NCBI GenBank assembly: GCA_965218775.1
Contig: CBDCLS010000006.1
Location: forward strand, 310,001-374,000
Source of the DNA: CAUZIZ01 sp965218775
GTDB lineage: Bacteria; Acidobacteriota; UBA6911; RPQK01; JAJDTT01
Direction: 5' to 3'
DNA length: 64,000 nt
Within the stretch, counting starts at the first letter, position 1. The number at the start of each line of letters is the position of its first letter. Positions 35,548 to 44,467 of this stretch are shown in pieces. The notes under the pieces were generated by a model that was not told the origin of the DNA, ran no database searches, and worked only from the letters and a program-made list of their open reading frames with translations. The translations under genes were made by a program, and so were the position numbers.

Positions 35548-36113
35548 CGGAGCACCAGGGACCTCAGGTATCGATTCTCCTCCTGATTCACGACACTTTG
35601 CCGCTCAAGCTCCTGGAGAAAAAAATCGGACACCAGTGCGAGGTCTTGCCTTCTTGCCTGCTCCAGATCATCTTGCATCTGAAGCAGCATGGCTCCAATC
35701 ATTGTTTGATCCTCGGTGTGGCGCACCACGGCCAGATCGTGAAGCATCACCCCCAGCTCCTGTTCCGTCACCCCCAGCTGGGCGCGCTCCCACCAGCCCA
35801 GATTCTGAGCAATGGACAGGACTCCCAGGGCAATCAGAAACCCGGCCGCAACCTTCGGCAGCATCGTCCACCACCACCTAGGCCCGGACCGGGTCGAAAA
35901 GGCAGCTGGAACAATCCGCGTCCCCTCTGCCGGAACTTCATCGTTCCCACTCCATTGAGCCAACACTTCACGTGTTTCAACCAACTCCCTATATTCCTGC
36001 TTGCACTCAGCACATTCCTGAAGATGCTGAAAAAAGGCAAAGGACTGATCCGGGCCCAATTCTTCACCATAGAGAAAATCAATCATTCTCTCTCGACTGG
36101 ATTCACAGTTCAT
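35544..36113 (-). CDS. zinc-binding anti-sigma factor, membrane protein
   Basis: 189 residues. The zf-HC2 motif is C3 and H-x3-C-x2-C (HLQECAEC, about residues 30-37). A membrane helix (MLPKVAAGFLIALGVLSIAQNL) lies near residue 95, with a helical periplasmic domain after it. It pairs with the upstream ECF sigma gene, overlapping it by 4 bp. Confidence 0.85.
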   Translation of the reverse strand: MNCESSRERMIDFLYGEELGPDQSFAFFQHLQECAECKQEYRELVETREVLAQWSGNDEVPAEGTRIVPAAFSTRSGPRWWWTMLPKVAAGFLIALGVLSIAQNLGWWERAQLGVTEQELGVMLHDLAVVRHTEDQTMIGAMLLQMQDDLEQARRQDLALVSDFFLQELERQSVVNQEENRYLRSLVLR

Positions 36114-36661
36114 AGGTCCTTCTCCATTAGCTTCCGGAGCGTCTTCAATCCCAGATACATACGTGACTTCACGGTTGATAGGGGGACGTCCAGAGTGTCG
36201 GCGATCTCGTGGAACTTCAATCCCTGATACTCCTTCATCAGGATCACCGTCTTCTGATCCTCGGGCAACCTCGCAAACGCTTCCTTCAAGATCTCAACCG
36301 CCTCTTTCTGCGATAAGACCTCTTCTGGAGTGACCGTGTCCAGGTCTGCTCCAGGAGACTCCAAATACGTCTCCAAAGGGGTAGGGGTGAAGCCACGCTG
36401 GCGCCGGAAACGCATACGGCACTCGTTGAGTGCGATCTTGTACAGCCAGGGCTTGAAACGCTCTGGATCCGACAAGCGGCCCAGGTTCTGATATGCCTTG
36501 GCGAAGGTCTCCTGGGTCAGATCCTTGGCTTCCTCCCGGTTTCCGACGTAGCGGCAGATGAACCCATAGATCTTCAACTCCCATCGCGCCACCAACTGCC
36601 CAAAACAGCTGCCATCTCCATTCAGGGCAAGACGCAACAGGTACTCGTCGCTGTGTTCCAT
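36110..36661 (-). CDS. ECF-type RNA polymerase sigma factor
   Basis: About 183 residues from ATG 36661 (MEHSDEYLLRLALNGDG); a TTG at 36691 is an alternative. Region 2 is FGQLVARWELKIYGFICRYVGNREEAKDLTQETFAKAYQNLG. Region 4 is AFARLPEDQKTVILMKEYQGLKFHEIADTLDVPLSTVKSRMYLGLKTL. It heads the sigma / anti-sigma / exported-protein / gsp series on the minus strand. Confidence 0.9.
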   Translation of the reverse strand: MEHSDEYLLRLALNGDGSCFGQLVARWELKIYGFICRYVGNREEAKDLTQETFAKAYQNLGRLSDPERFKPWLYKIALNECRMRFRRQRGFTPTPLETYLESPGADLDTVTPEEVLSQKEAVEILKEAFARLPEDQKTVILMKEYQGLKFHEIADTLDVPLSTVKSRMYLGLKTLRKLMEKDL

Positions 36662-36850
36662 ACCGCCCGCTGCCTTATGAGGATGCAACAACCTTCCGAA
36701 AAGTCGAACTACCGTGCAAGAACCTTTAAAGAGCGTTGGCCCTCCGAGCCGACAGAACCGGGGTCAGTTGGACGTTCGGCACCGCCGCTTGAATGAGATC
36801 ACAAGCCTCGGCTCTAATGATAGTAGGGACAAGTGCGAGAAAAATGCGGG

Positions 36851-37744
36851 TTAACTGCTTCCCTCAGAGGCGTCCCGGAAGAAGCGCAGTGGATCCAGGG
36901 GCTGGTTGTTCAAGCGCACTTCATAGTGCAAGTGGGGTCCCGTGGCGCGTCCCGAGGAACCCACATATCCAATGATGTCCCCCTTCTTCACATGCTGCCC
37001 CACCTTCACCTTTACCGTTGCCAGGTGTCCATAACGGGTAGCGATGCCGAAAGGGTGCCTCAGCGTCACCAGCCTGCCATAGCCGAGTTTTCGACCCGCA
37101 AAGGTCACTCGTCCACCTGCAGTTGCCACCACCTTGTTGCCGTAGGGGGCGGCGATGTCGACGCCGGGATGCAGATCTCTCTTCCCATTGAACGGATCCG
37201 AGCGATAGCCAAACCGGTCTGAAGGATAGCCGCGAACCGGCATGATCGTTGGAATGGCTGCCAGAAGGAGGCTACGGGTGGTGTAGATCTCGTGAAGTCT
37301 CCTCAGCTCGGTAGCCAGCGTAAACCGTCTACGATCGAGGGACTTGAAACGCTTCAGAAGCTCTCGATGGCTCAAGCTGTAGAGGGGATTCGAGGACTTG
37401 GAGGGCCCACCAACTCCCGCCAAAGCGTCTTCATCCGCCCCGGTCAGGAACTTCACCTTCGTCGCCGTCACCTCCAGTAGGGAGATCTTCTCACTCAAAC
37501 GCTCTGAGGCCACGCGAAGGCTTGCGTTCTCCCAGCGTACACGGTCTACCTCACTCTTGAGGTCGCTGAAATCTCCGGTCTTCTTCCACATGTGATAGTA
37601 GTGAAGTCCGGAGAGACTGAATGAGGTCAACATGATCAGCACAAGCAGGCCTGAAGCGACAAGTAGTCTTGAGGAAACTACGTACTTGCGAGCTCCTGCT
37701 AAGGCCGACCGCGATAGAATTATCGTAAGGTCTGTTCGAGTCAT
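36851..37744 (-). CDS. M23-family (LytM) cell-wall peptidase
   Basis: 297 residues from ATG 37744. One N-terminal membrane helix (LVASGLLVLIMLTSFSLSG), a coiled coil at about 60-105, then the M23 domain: FGYRSDPFNGKRDLHPGVDIAAPYG (first His/Asp zinc ligands), GYGRLVTLRHPFGIATRYGHL and GPHLHYEVRLNNQPLDPLRFF (second HxH). All zinc ligands are present, so it is probably an active endopeptidase or an amidase activator anchored in the inner membrane. The gene lies just downstream of tmRNA on the same strand. Confidence 0.9.
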   Translation of the reverse strand: MTRTDLTIILSRSALAGARKYVVSSRLLVASGLLVLIMLTSFSLSGLHYYHMWKKTGDFSDLKSEVDRVRWENASLRVASERLSEKISLLEVTATKVKFLTGADEDALAGVGGPSKSSNPLYSLSHRELLKRFKSLDRRRFTLATELRRLHEIYTTRSLLLAAIPTIMPVRGYPSDRFGYRSDPFNGKRDLHPGVDIAAPYGNKVVATAGGRVTFAGRKLGYGRLVTLRHPFGIATRYGHLATVKVKVGQHVKKGDIIGYVGSSGRATGPHLHYEVRLNNQPLDPLRFFRDASEGSS

Positions 37745-37857
37745 ATAGCCAACGTCTCTGGGTGCCAACTAGCTTGCCAAAACCCTGAAGCGGTTCAGTA
37801 TAGAAAGTCGAATTTGGGGTGTCAAGGAAATCTACCTTTTGACCTTTTGGGGGAGGG

Positions 37858-38213
37858 TGGTGGAGGCGGTGGGAATCGAACCCACGTCCGAAAGCCTTCA
37901 ACAGCAGAATCTACATGCTTGTCCAGTTTCAAAAATCTGTCCGGTAGAAGACTGGAACTGGCAAACGAAACTACCGAACGTCCTTCATCAAGTTCTCAAT
38001 GCTTCTCCGAGGGAAGGGAAAAGAACTGAAAAGCCCGCTAAAGTGACGCCTCGACTACCCCGCGGGCTGGACAGCTTGGGCGGCTACGCTTTTACGCAGC
38101 TAGCGCTAACGGTTCGTTGGCACTTATTGTTTTTTTGCCACTTTTTTACGAGGTGGTGGCACCTCGACATGCATCTACCGTATCAACTACTTCCGTCGAA
38201 GCCAGTCGCCCCC
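37858..38213 (-). ncRNA. ssrA: tmRNA (ssrA)
   Basis: About 356 nt on the minus strand. The 5' end GGGGGCGACTGGCTTCGACG and 3' end GGTTCGATTCCCACCGCC followed by TCCACCA pair as the tRNA-like acceptor stem (GGGGGCG with CGCCUCC) and T-arm. CCA is encoded. The tag frame at 38121-38092 reads ANEPLALAA followed by TAA. The resume region is preceded by A-rich sequence (AAAAAAACAATAAGT). A -10-like TATACG lies about 6 nt upstream of the 5' end. tmRNA frees stalled ribosomes and tags the incomplete protein for proteolysis. Confidence 0.96.
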
Positions 38214-38244
38214 CTTTCGTATACTCATTAAGAATACCGAAACC

Positions 38245-39012
38245 TCACCCTGGTTGCAAAGAATCGGAAGCAGGCGTTGCGCCCTTCACGGCCATGCACT
38301 GATAGCCCAGTGTAAACTCCTGCTTCGCATCCAGCCGATCGAGGTAGTAGCAGACCACGGGTAGGCAAAAACAAAACATCCCCAGACTCAAAACTTCAAA
38401 GGGAAAGAGCAGCACCCGAAGCAACCCCGACCGACCGGCGAAGAGCACCTTCGGGATGTACGTCAGCCGATGCCCCAGATAATGGAAATACCCACCCTGG
38501 GGCTCAATTGTTGGATCTCGGAAACCGGCTTCCACGAAGAGGAGTCGAAGGGCATCCCGAGTAAAGCGGAAATAGTCATGAGGGGATTGGTGCTCATGCC
38601 AGCCCTGAGGGGCGGTCAGATACAGGGTTCCTCCGGGTTTCATAACGCGGTGGATCTCGCCAAGAACCCTGGAAGGAGACACGACGTGCTCGAGCACTTG
38701 GATGTTCAACACGATGTCTACGGTTTCTGAAGCCAGGGGGATGGCCGAAAGATCGCCCAGCAAGCCCACTTTCGAATAGTCCCAGCTAGGATCTCCCACA
38801 CCCAAATCCAGCGCGACGTAAAAGTGACTCCGAAAGCTCGCTGCAAAGCGACTCTCTCCCGAACCCGCATCCAGGACCACCGAACACGCCCGCCCTTTGG
38901 AGGCCGACTCGACGAAGCTGCGAATCGAGTACTCAAGAGGATTGATTCTTCGCTTCAGGAACTCCGGAAGTCGCTCGTAGACTGTGAAGTAGAAACCAAC
39001 CCTTTCCGCCAA
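38245..39012 (-). CDS. class I SAM-dependent methyltransferase
   Basis: 255 residues from TTG 39012. Motif I is VVLDAGSGESRFAASF, motif II VALDLGVG, then VDIVLNIQVLEHVVSPSRVLGEIHRVMKPGGTLYLTAPQGWHEH. This is the Methyltransf_11 type, often found acting on small molecules, lipids or polysaccharides. A C-terminal hydrophobic stretch (LLFPFEVLSLGMFCFCLPVV) suggests membrane association. Substrate unknown. Its 3' end lies 31 bp upstream of the tmRNA gene on the same strand. Confidence 0.85.
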   Translation of the reverse strand: MAERVGFYFTVYERLPEFLKRRINPLEYSIRSFVESASKGRACSVVLDAGSGESRFAASFRSHFYVALDLGVGDPSWDYSKVGLLGDLSAIPLASETVDIVLNIQVLEHVVSPSRVLGEIHRVMKPGGTLYLTAPQGWHEHQSPHDYFRFTRDALRLLFVEAGFRDPTIEPQGGYFHYLGHRLTYIPKVLFAGRSGLLRVLLFPFEVLSLGMFCFCLPVVCYYLDRLDAKQEFTLGYQCMAVKGATPASDSLQPG

Positions 39013-39066
39013 GGGCTACATGTTATCATCTAGCTTGAATTTCGCATTTCGGGACTATCATCAGAA

Positions 39067-40671
39067 ATGAAGCATCTGATTTCGCCGTTGCTGCTGCTTT
39101 GGCTTACCACCCCCGTTACCACCCCCGGAATCGCACAGAATGTCCTCCTTTTTACCATTGACTCTTGTCGAGCCGATCGTTTTGGTTGCTATGGCCATAC
39201 CGAGAAGACCACTCCCAACATCGATGCCTGGGCCCAGACGGGCACGGTATTCAAGAACGCCTACAGCACCGCCTCCTGGACCGCACCGGGACTGGCTTCC
39301 GTCCTGACCGGTCTCTATCCGCCAACCCATGGGATCAACAATCGCGACCACATGGGTTCCAAGGATCTGCCCACCCTGATCAAGATCTTCAAGAAGAGGG
39401 GCCATCGGATTCCGAATCTGAACTTCTTTACGTTTGCCCCCTACTATCAGAATTTCGGCCTGGGAAAGATCGAACGTCAGTACTTCGGCGCCAGCGATGG
39501 GGAGGAGCTGATCAATTGGTTGGAAAAAAACACCGGAGAATCGCATTCCGAGCCCTTCTTTCTCTGGTATCACAACGTGATGATCCATCAGCCCTACAAT
39601 CCAGCCGACGGAGATCTGCCCGCGCCCAGAGCCGAGCTCTACCAGAGTCCTGGAATCAAGGCGGCAATGACCGGGGCCATCGTACCTCTGGGATCGACCC
39701 ACTTCACCGAATCGGACCGTCCTATCCTGGACGCGTTGTACGATGCCGAAATTCGCCGGGTCGACCGACTCTTCGCCCAAGCACTTGAGATCCTCAAGCG
39801 CAGAAATCTCTTGGACAAGACATTGATCGTGCTCACGGCAGATCACGGGGAGGAGATCCTGGACCACGGCTTCATTGGTCACGCCTCGACTTCCCTTCAA
39901 GCCAAGCTGTATGAGGAGTTCATTCGTATTCCTCTGATCATGAGCTGGCCGGGAAAGGTTCCAAGCGGGAAAGTGGTTTCCCACCTCGCCAGCCAGATCG
40001 ATATCTTGCCCACGATCCTCAAATTACAGGAGATCGAGATCCCCAGTCATATCCAGGGCCGGGACCTGATGCAGATCGATCAAGATCGCGCCCTGTTCTT
40101 CGAGTCCGTAATCGCAGGAAATCAGACCACCAGGGAACGGGAACATCTGTGGGTCAGGGCGATTCGGAAGGGGCGTTACAAGTACATCTCGGACGGCCAG
40201 CTCCTCGATTTGAGTCAGGATCCCCAGGAGCAGCAGAACCTTGCTGAGAAGGAGCCTGAGAGGGCAAAGAAGCTTGGCTCCGAGCTGAAGCAATGGTTGA
40301 GTGATATGACGGCGGTGCGAAGCCAGATCTTCAAAGGCGAGGCCCAGGTCTTTTCGGCCGCTCCTCCCACTGAGTGCGTCCAAGTGTGGTCTCCGCAGCA
40401 CAAACAAACCCAGGACTACGACATTCACACCGGAGCGATACTCTTTGACTGGCGCGGAGACATGGAAACGACCTATCTGATCGAGTACGACATTGGCACC
40501 GGAGATCACGCCATCGCAGGAATCTACGAGATCCGAGGCAACCACCAACTGTTGGGTCCATTCAGCAGGGAACTCTGGAACAGTCTGAAGGCCTGGAATC
40601 CCTTTCGCTTCCGTGTCGCAGGTAAGACTGCAGAGCCATGTTGGAGCTCATGGGTGGAGTTCCAGTTCTAG
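39067..40671 (+). CDS. sulfatase-family hydrolase, exported
   Basis: 534 residues with signal peptide (MKHLISPLLLLWLTTPVTTP). The alkaline-phosphatase-superfamily core has NVLLFTIDSCRADRFGCYG, TPNIDAWAQTGTVFKNAY and TADHGEEILDHGFIGHA. The catalytic position reads STASWTAPGLASVLTG. It lacks the C/S-x-P-S-R formylglycine motif of true sulfatases and instead has a Thr, as in phosphoglycerol or phosphoethanolamine-type hydrolases and transferases. The C-terminal 110 residues are a separate beta domain. Substrate unknown. Confidence 0.85.
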   Translation: MKHLISPLLLLWLTTPVTTPGIAQNVLLFTIDSCRADRFGCYGHTEKTTPNIDAWAQTGTVFKNAYSTASWTAPGLASVLTGLYPPTHGINNRDHMGSKDLPTLIKIFKKRGHRIPNLNFFTFAPYYQNFGLGKIERQYFGASDGEELINWLEKNTGESHSEPFFLWYHNVMIHQPYNPADGDLPAPRAELYQSPGIKAAMTGAIVPLGSTHFTESDRPILDALYDAEIRRVDRLFAQALEILKRRNLLDKTLIVLTADHGEEILDHGFIGHASTSLQAKLYEEFIRIPLIMSWPGKVPSGKVVSHLASQIDILPTILKLQEIEIPSHIQGRDLMQIDQDRALFFESVIAGNQTTREREHLWVRAIRKGRYKYISDGQLLDLSQDPQEQQNLAEKEPERAKKLGSELKQWLSDMTAVRSQIFKGEAQVFSAAPPTECVQVWSPQHKQTQDYDIHTGAILFDWRGDMETTYLIEYDIGTGDHAIAGIYEIRGNHQLLGPFSRELWNSLKAWNPFRFRVAGKTAEPCWSSWVEFQF

Positions 40672-40852
40672 AAACCCTGGAGTGCCACCTCGATTTGTTG
40701 GGTACCTGCTTCATTTGTTCTAATAAAGTTCATCCTCGCCCGTTAGAGAGGGAGCGACGAGTTCCCAAGTCAGAAAGCAAGGCTTGCCTGGCAGAACCCG
40801 GACCAAGGCAAGATTGGTGAGGCGGTCAGGAGAAGCAGAAAGGAATCCGGCT

Positions 40853-42385
40853 ATGGCATCCCAAAGACGTTTTTGGCCCTTCGCTCTACTAGTTGTGCTG
40901 GCAGCAATGCCACCCTTTGGCACGTTTGCCGCAGAGGGTCCAGCGCTTACCGTGTATTCTTCTGCAGATCCAGCGGGCTTCAACCCACAACAGTTCGTTT
41001 CTCAACAACGAGCGGGGCGCAACCCCAACTTCGCCTGGCAGGTTCCAGGATTCGGGGTGGTCAAGGAGATTCGTGAGATGGTGCTGGAAAAGGGCAGCAA
41101 CGCGCTCCGCTTCACCGATGTCGCCCAGTTCATTGATCCGACCACGGTGAGCTTCACCGATCTGACCGATCGGGACGGAACCTCGGTGCTGGAACAGAGC
41201 TTCGAGTTCGATCTGGTAAGCCCCACCAAGCTGCTCGAGAAATACGTGGGTCAGAGCATCGCTGTGATCGTATCTCGGGGTCAAGATTCTGAGCGTATTT
41301 CCGGAAAGCTCCTTTCCTTCAAGGAAGGGCAGCTCGTATTGGATACTCCTGGGGGCGTCAGGATCGCACGTGCCTCAAATGAGCTTGAGCTTGGCGACCT
41401 CCCGGAAGGGCTTATCACGAAGCCGACCCTGCGTTGGCTCGTGAAAGCAGGAAAAGCAGGGACACACGAGGTTCGGACCACCTATCAGACCGGTGGGATG
41501 ACCTGGCGCGCAGACTATAATCTGGTTGTAAACCAAGAGGATACGGCGGCTGATCTAGGCGCCTGGGTGTCCTTGATGAACCTCTCCGGGGCAAGTTTTC
41601 GGAATGCAAGACTGAAACTCATAGCGGGAGACGTACAGCGTATCGTCCCTCAGGGACGCCAGATGCAATACCGGCGACAGGTTGTTGGCATGGCCGTTTC
41701 AGAGGACGCCGGATTCGAGGAGAAGTCTTTCTTCGAGTACCACCTCTACACGCTCCCGCGCCGCACCGATATCCTGAACAACAGCACGCAGCAACTCGTG
41801 CTGTTCCCCACGGCGCGCAGTATCGGTATCGAAAAGGTCCTCCTCTACTACGGCCTTCCCCAGTCCGCAAACTGGGGCTTTACGCCCAACCCGCGAACCG
41901 ATCGGGGTCTCGGTGCCACCTCCAACAAGAAGATCGACGTCTACCTGCGCTTTCAAAACAACGAAGCGAACGGACTCGGGGTTCCATTGCCAGCCGGCAA
42001 GGTGCGGGCCTACAAGCAAGACGACGCCGATGGAACGCTGGAGTTCGTCGGAGAGGACGTCATCGACCACACACCAAAGAACGAGAAGGTCCTCATCAAG
42101 CTGGGACAGGCCTTTGACGTGGTAGGTGAAAGAACCCAGACGAACTATTCCATGAACTCAGCCGGCAAGACGCTAACGGAGAGCTTCAAGATCGAGATCC
42201 GCAATCACAAGGAGATCGAGCAAAAGGTTATCGTCAAAGAGAATCTCTTCCGTTGGACCAGCTGGGAGATCATCAACAAGAGTCAGGATTTCGAAAAGAT
42301 CGATGCGAGGACGATCCACTTCGAGCTTATCGTGCCCGCCTCGGGTAGCCAGACCGTGACCTACACCGTGCGCTACTCCTGGTGA
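40853..42385 (+). CDS. DUF4139 domain-containing exported protein
   Basis: About 510 residues from ATG 40853 with ribosome site AAGGA 7 nt upstream and a signal peptide (FWPFALLVVLAAMPPFGTFA). The body matches the DUF4139 layout: KPTLRWLVKAGKAGTHEVRTTYQTGGMTWRADYNLVV, WVSLMNLSGASFRNARLKLIAG, YTLPRRTDILNNSTQQLVLF, then LRFQNNEANGLGVPLPAGKVRAY. Function of the family is not established. Probably periplasmic. Confidence 0.85.
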   Translation: MASQRRFWPFALLVVLAAMPPFGTFAAEGPALTVYSSADPAGFNPQQFVSQQRAGRNPNFAWQVPGFGVVKEIREMVLEKGSNALRFTDVAQFIDPTTVSFTDLTDRDGTSVLEQSFEFDLVSPTKLLEKYVGQSIAVIVSRGQDSERISGKLLSFKEGQLVLDTPGGVRIARASNELELGDLPEGLITKPTLRWLVKAGKAGTHEVRTTYQTGGMTWRADYNLVVNQEDTAADLGAWVSLMNLSGASFRNARLKLIAGDVQRIVPQGRQMQYRRQVVGMAVSEDAGFEEKSFFEYHLYTLPRRTDILNNSTQQLVLFPTARSIGIEKVLLYYGLPQSANWGFTPNPRTDRGLGATSNKKIDVYLRFQNNEANGLGVPLPAGKVRAYKQDDADGTLEFVGEDVIDHTPKNEKVLIKLGQAFDVVGERTQTNYSMNSAGKTLTESFKIEIRNHKEIEQKVIVKENLFRWTSWEIINKSQDFEKIDARTIHFELIVPASGSQTVTYTVRYSW

Positions 42386-42440
42386 TTCCACACGTCGCGC
42401 GTCTCTCTTTGCCGGACAGTGCCGTCAGCCTTGAGAAACT

Positions 42441-42509
42441 GCCAACATTCGCCTGTTCGGTGTTCGGCGGTTTGTGATTCAGCCTCTTCTTTGCTCTGGA
42501 GAAGGGCAA
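42441..42509 (-). repeat. partial copy of the 130-bp hairpin repeat
   Basis: Read on the minus strand this contains TTGCCCTTCTCCAGAG, GAGGCTGAATCACAAACCGC and CGAACACCGAACAGGCGAA. It is the same series as the two units at 56964-57222, in the opposite orientation. Only the second half (loop and right arm) is present. It lies in the 174-bp gap between the convergent DUF4139 and YqeY genes. Confidence 0.75.
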
Positions 42510-42559
42510 GGAATTCCCCCAGCCGGGGACCGCACTGACGCGAAAAAAAGGAGACTCGG

Positions 42560-43003
42560 CTAGGAGAGGACCTCCTTCGCGATCCGGCTGATGGTTCCGC
42601 CGTCCGCGCGCCCTGAAAAACGAGCCACCATGGCCTTCATCACCGGCCCTATCGCACCCGGACCCGATAATCCTTCAGCCTCAACGAACCCCTGAATAGC
42701 AACCCTGAGCTCGGCTTCGCCGGCCTGGGCAGGCAAATAGGCAAGCAGGTACTCCGCTTCCCGCTCCTCCGCTTCAGCCAATTCAGCTCGGGATCCCTCT
42801 CGATACTGTTCGGCGGAATCCTTGCGCTGCTTGACCCCTTTGCGCACCAGCCGGAAGAAAGTCTCCTCGTCAACTTCCTCTCCACTCCGAATACGCTCGT
42901 TCTTGATCTCGCTCAGAAGCAGACGAAGGGTGGAGAGCTTCTCCTTTTCGCCACTTCGTAAGGCTTCCCTGACGTGTGATTCGATTTGCTCCTGCGGATT
43001 CAT
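42560..43003 (-). CDS. YqeY-family (GatB/YqeY) protein
   Basis: 147 residues. The sequence MNPQEQIESHVREALRSGEKEKLSTLRLLLSEIKNE and the C-terminal GAIGPVMKAMVARFSGRADGGTISRIAKEVL match the YqeY family, whose second half resembles the tRNA-binding tail of GatB. It may act on tRNA-linked substrates; the exact role is not established. Complete and ordinary in length. Confidence 0.92.
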   Translation of the reverse strand: MNPQEQIESHVREALRSGEKEKLSTLRLLLSEIKNERIRSGEEVDEETFFRLVRKGVKQRKDSAEQYREGSRAELAEAEEREAEYLLAYLPAQAGEAELRVAIQGFVEAEGLSGPGAIGPVMKAMVARFSGRADGGTISRIAKEVLS

Positions 43004-43033
43004 CTTGCAGCCTCTACAAACTATCCTACCGGG

Positions 43034-44206
43034 CTAGAAATTCCCTGTTCTCGAAGCCGGCTTCAAATCAGCCGAATAGGTAGGCCCTTCGGGCATTCGG
43101 TGATCGTATCTCTGATAATGAAGGGCCAGCACGTCCCTACCGAAATCGTTCTCGAAGTCGCGCCACACGGAATGGCTGTGGTTGCTCTGGTTCTGGGTAT
43201 TGTCGTACTCAATGAGGAAGGATGGCGCCTGGATCCGATAGTAGTTTCCCTTTTCTTCGCGGTTGCCGGTCGTACGCGAACCGATCGGGACCGCCTTGGG
43301 CCTGGGACGATTCAACTTGCCTGCCCAGGCGAAAAAGAGTCGGTCCCGGGAGGTTTCCCGTGCCGACTTCATTCGCGCTGCAGCGACCGGAGCGGGGGTG
43401 TTGTTGGCATACTCGGCGATCAGGCCGAGCAGCATCGCGTATTGCCGGTCGTTCATCTTGGAAGCGGCCAGGCCCTGTGGATCTCCATCCATCCTGGCCC
43501 TGGTGTCAGCCATGGTGACGATGTCTTCTGGCGCTACCTCCTGGAAGATCGCCTGCTTGAGCTGCTCTGAGTCGAGCCCCTTGAGCAGTGCAAGGGCCAT
43601 GTCCTCCTCTTTGGCCAGAACCCGAAGTCCCTTGTGTGGACCCTGAGCCACCTCGTGGGGATTCGCTCCGAAGAAGGTTGGGCTGGAAGACACCAGCTTT
43701 CCGTCCTTGATCGTGTAGTGGAGAGAGAGATGATGGCCTTCGACCCTCCAGCCCCAGGACCCTTCGAGTGAGGGCTTTCCGAAGATTGAAAAGTGGAACC
43801 CCTCGGGGTCGCGGTGGCCGGTGTGGTCGTCCTCGATGATCCGTATGATCTCCTCCAGGCTCATCACCTGAGCCGCCTTGTTGAAGCCTCTACCACTCAA
43901 ACCAGAAGCTAGAAGAGCATTGGCCAGATGCTTCTGTCGTGGATCCATGTCTTTGAAGGTGACCCCATTGCGAACGTAGCCATAGGTACGAGTGAAGCCT
44001 CCTTCTGGAAAATAGTGCCAATCCATACGATGCTTGGCATCAAAATCAAAGAGCGTATACGACCTCTGGACCCGGTTGAGCGAGGTCATGAACACCTCAG
44101 CGGCCTCGAACATCAGGGTTTCGGTCTTGGACGTGTGATGGGCCGCCGTTAGCAGCAGGCCACAACACACCAATGCAACAACTCGAAAGCGGGCTACGTT
44201 CGCCAT
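43034..44206 (-). CDS. DUF3500 domain-containing exported protein
   Basis: About 390 residues from ATG 44206, which has AGGAGG 6 nt upstream; longer in-frame starts (44224, 44317) lack it. Signal peptide ANVARFRVVALVCCGLLLTA. The diagnostic part is EDDHTGHRDPEGFHFSIFGKPSLEGSWGWRVEGHHLSLHYTI and GPHKGLRVLAKEEDMALALL. Family function is unknown, often annotated only as exported protein. Divergent from the M16 peptidase gene. Confidence 0.88.
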   Translation of the reverse strand: MANVARFRVVALVCCGLLLTAAHHTSKTETLMFEAAEVFMTSLNRVQRSYTLFDFDAKHRMDWHYFPEGGFTRTYGYVRNGVTFKDMDPRQKHLANALLASGLSGRGFNKAAQVMSLEEIIRIIEDDHTGHRDPEGFHFSIFGKPSLEGSWGWRVEGHHLSLHYTIKDGKLVSSSPTFFGANPHEVAQGPHKGLRVLAKEEDMALALLKGLDSEQLKQAIFQEVAPEDIVTMADTRARMDGDPQGLAASKMNDRQYAMLLGLIAEYANNTPAPVAAARMKSARETSRDRLFFAWAGKLNRPRPKAVPIGSRTTGNREEKGNYYRIQAPSFLIEYDNTQNQSNHSHSVWRDFENDFGRDVLALHYQRYDHRMPEGPTYSADLKPASRTGNF

Positions 44207-44467
44207 TCGGGACCTCCTATGCATCGGGAGAAACGATCGCCTCGATTCTAACCGAAAGCAGAATACGCGACTAGTACGCTTTGAACCCTTTTTCGAAAGG
44301 CACGGTCTTTTCACCAAGTGCTCCCTACTGCTCCCTTAGGAAAAGCGAAACAGTTGAGCCTGGAAAGCGTTTAAGGAATATATGATGATAAGGCTCGCGC
44401 CGCGGCCTCTGGATTCGAAACAAGTTGGCCGGAATCCAGCCCCATCCCACGAATAGGAGAAACTTCT

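Noticed and set aside
36833..36855. GCGAGAAAAATGCGGGTTAA, similar to the end of the 175-bp element
   Set aside because: Only one short, imperfect end is present with no partner; too weak to call a copy.
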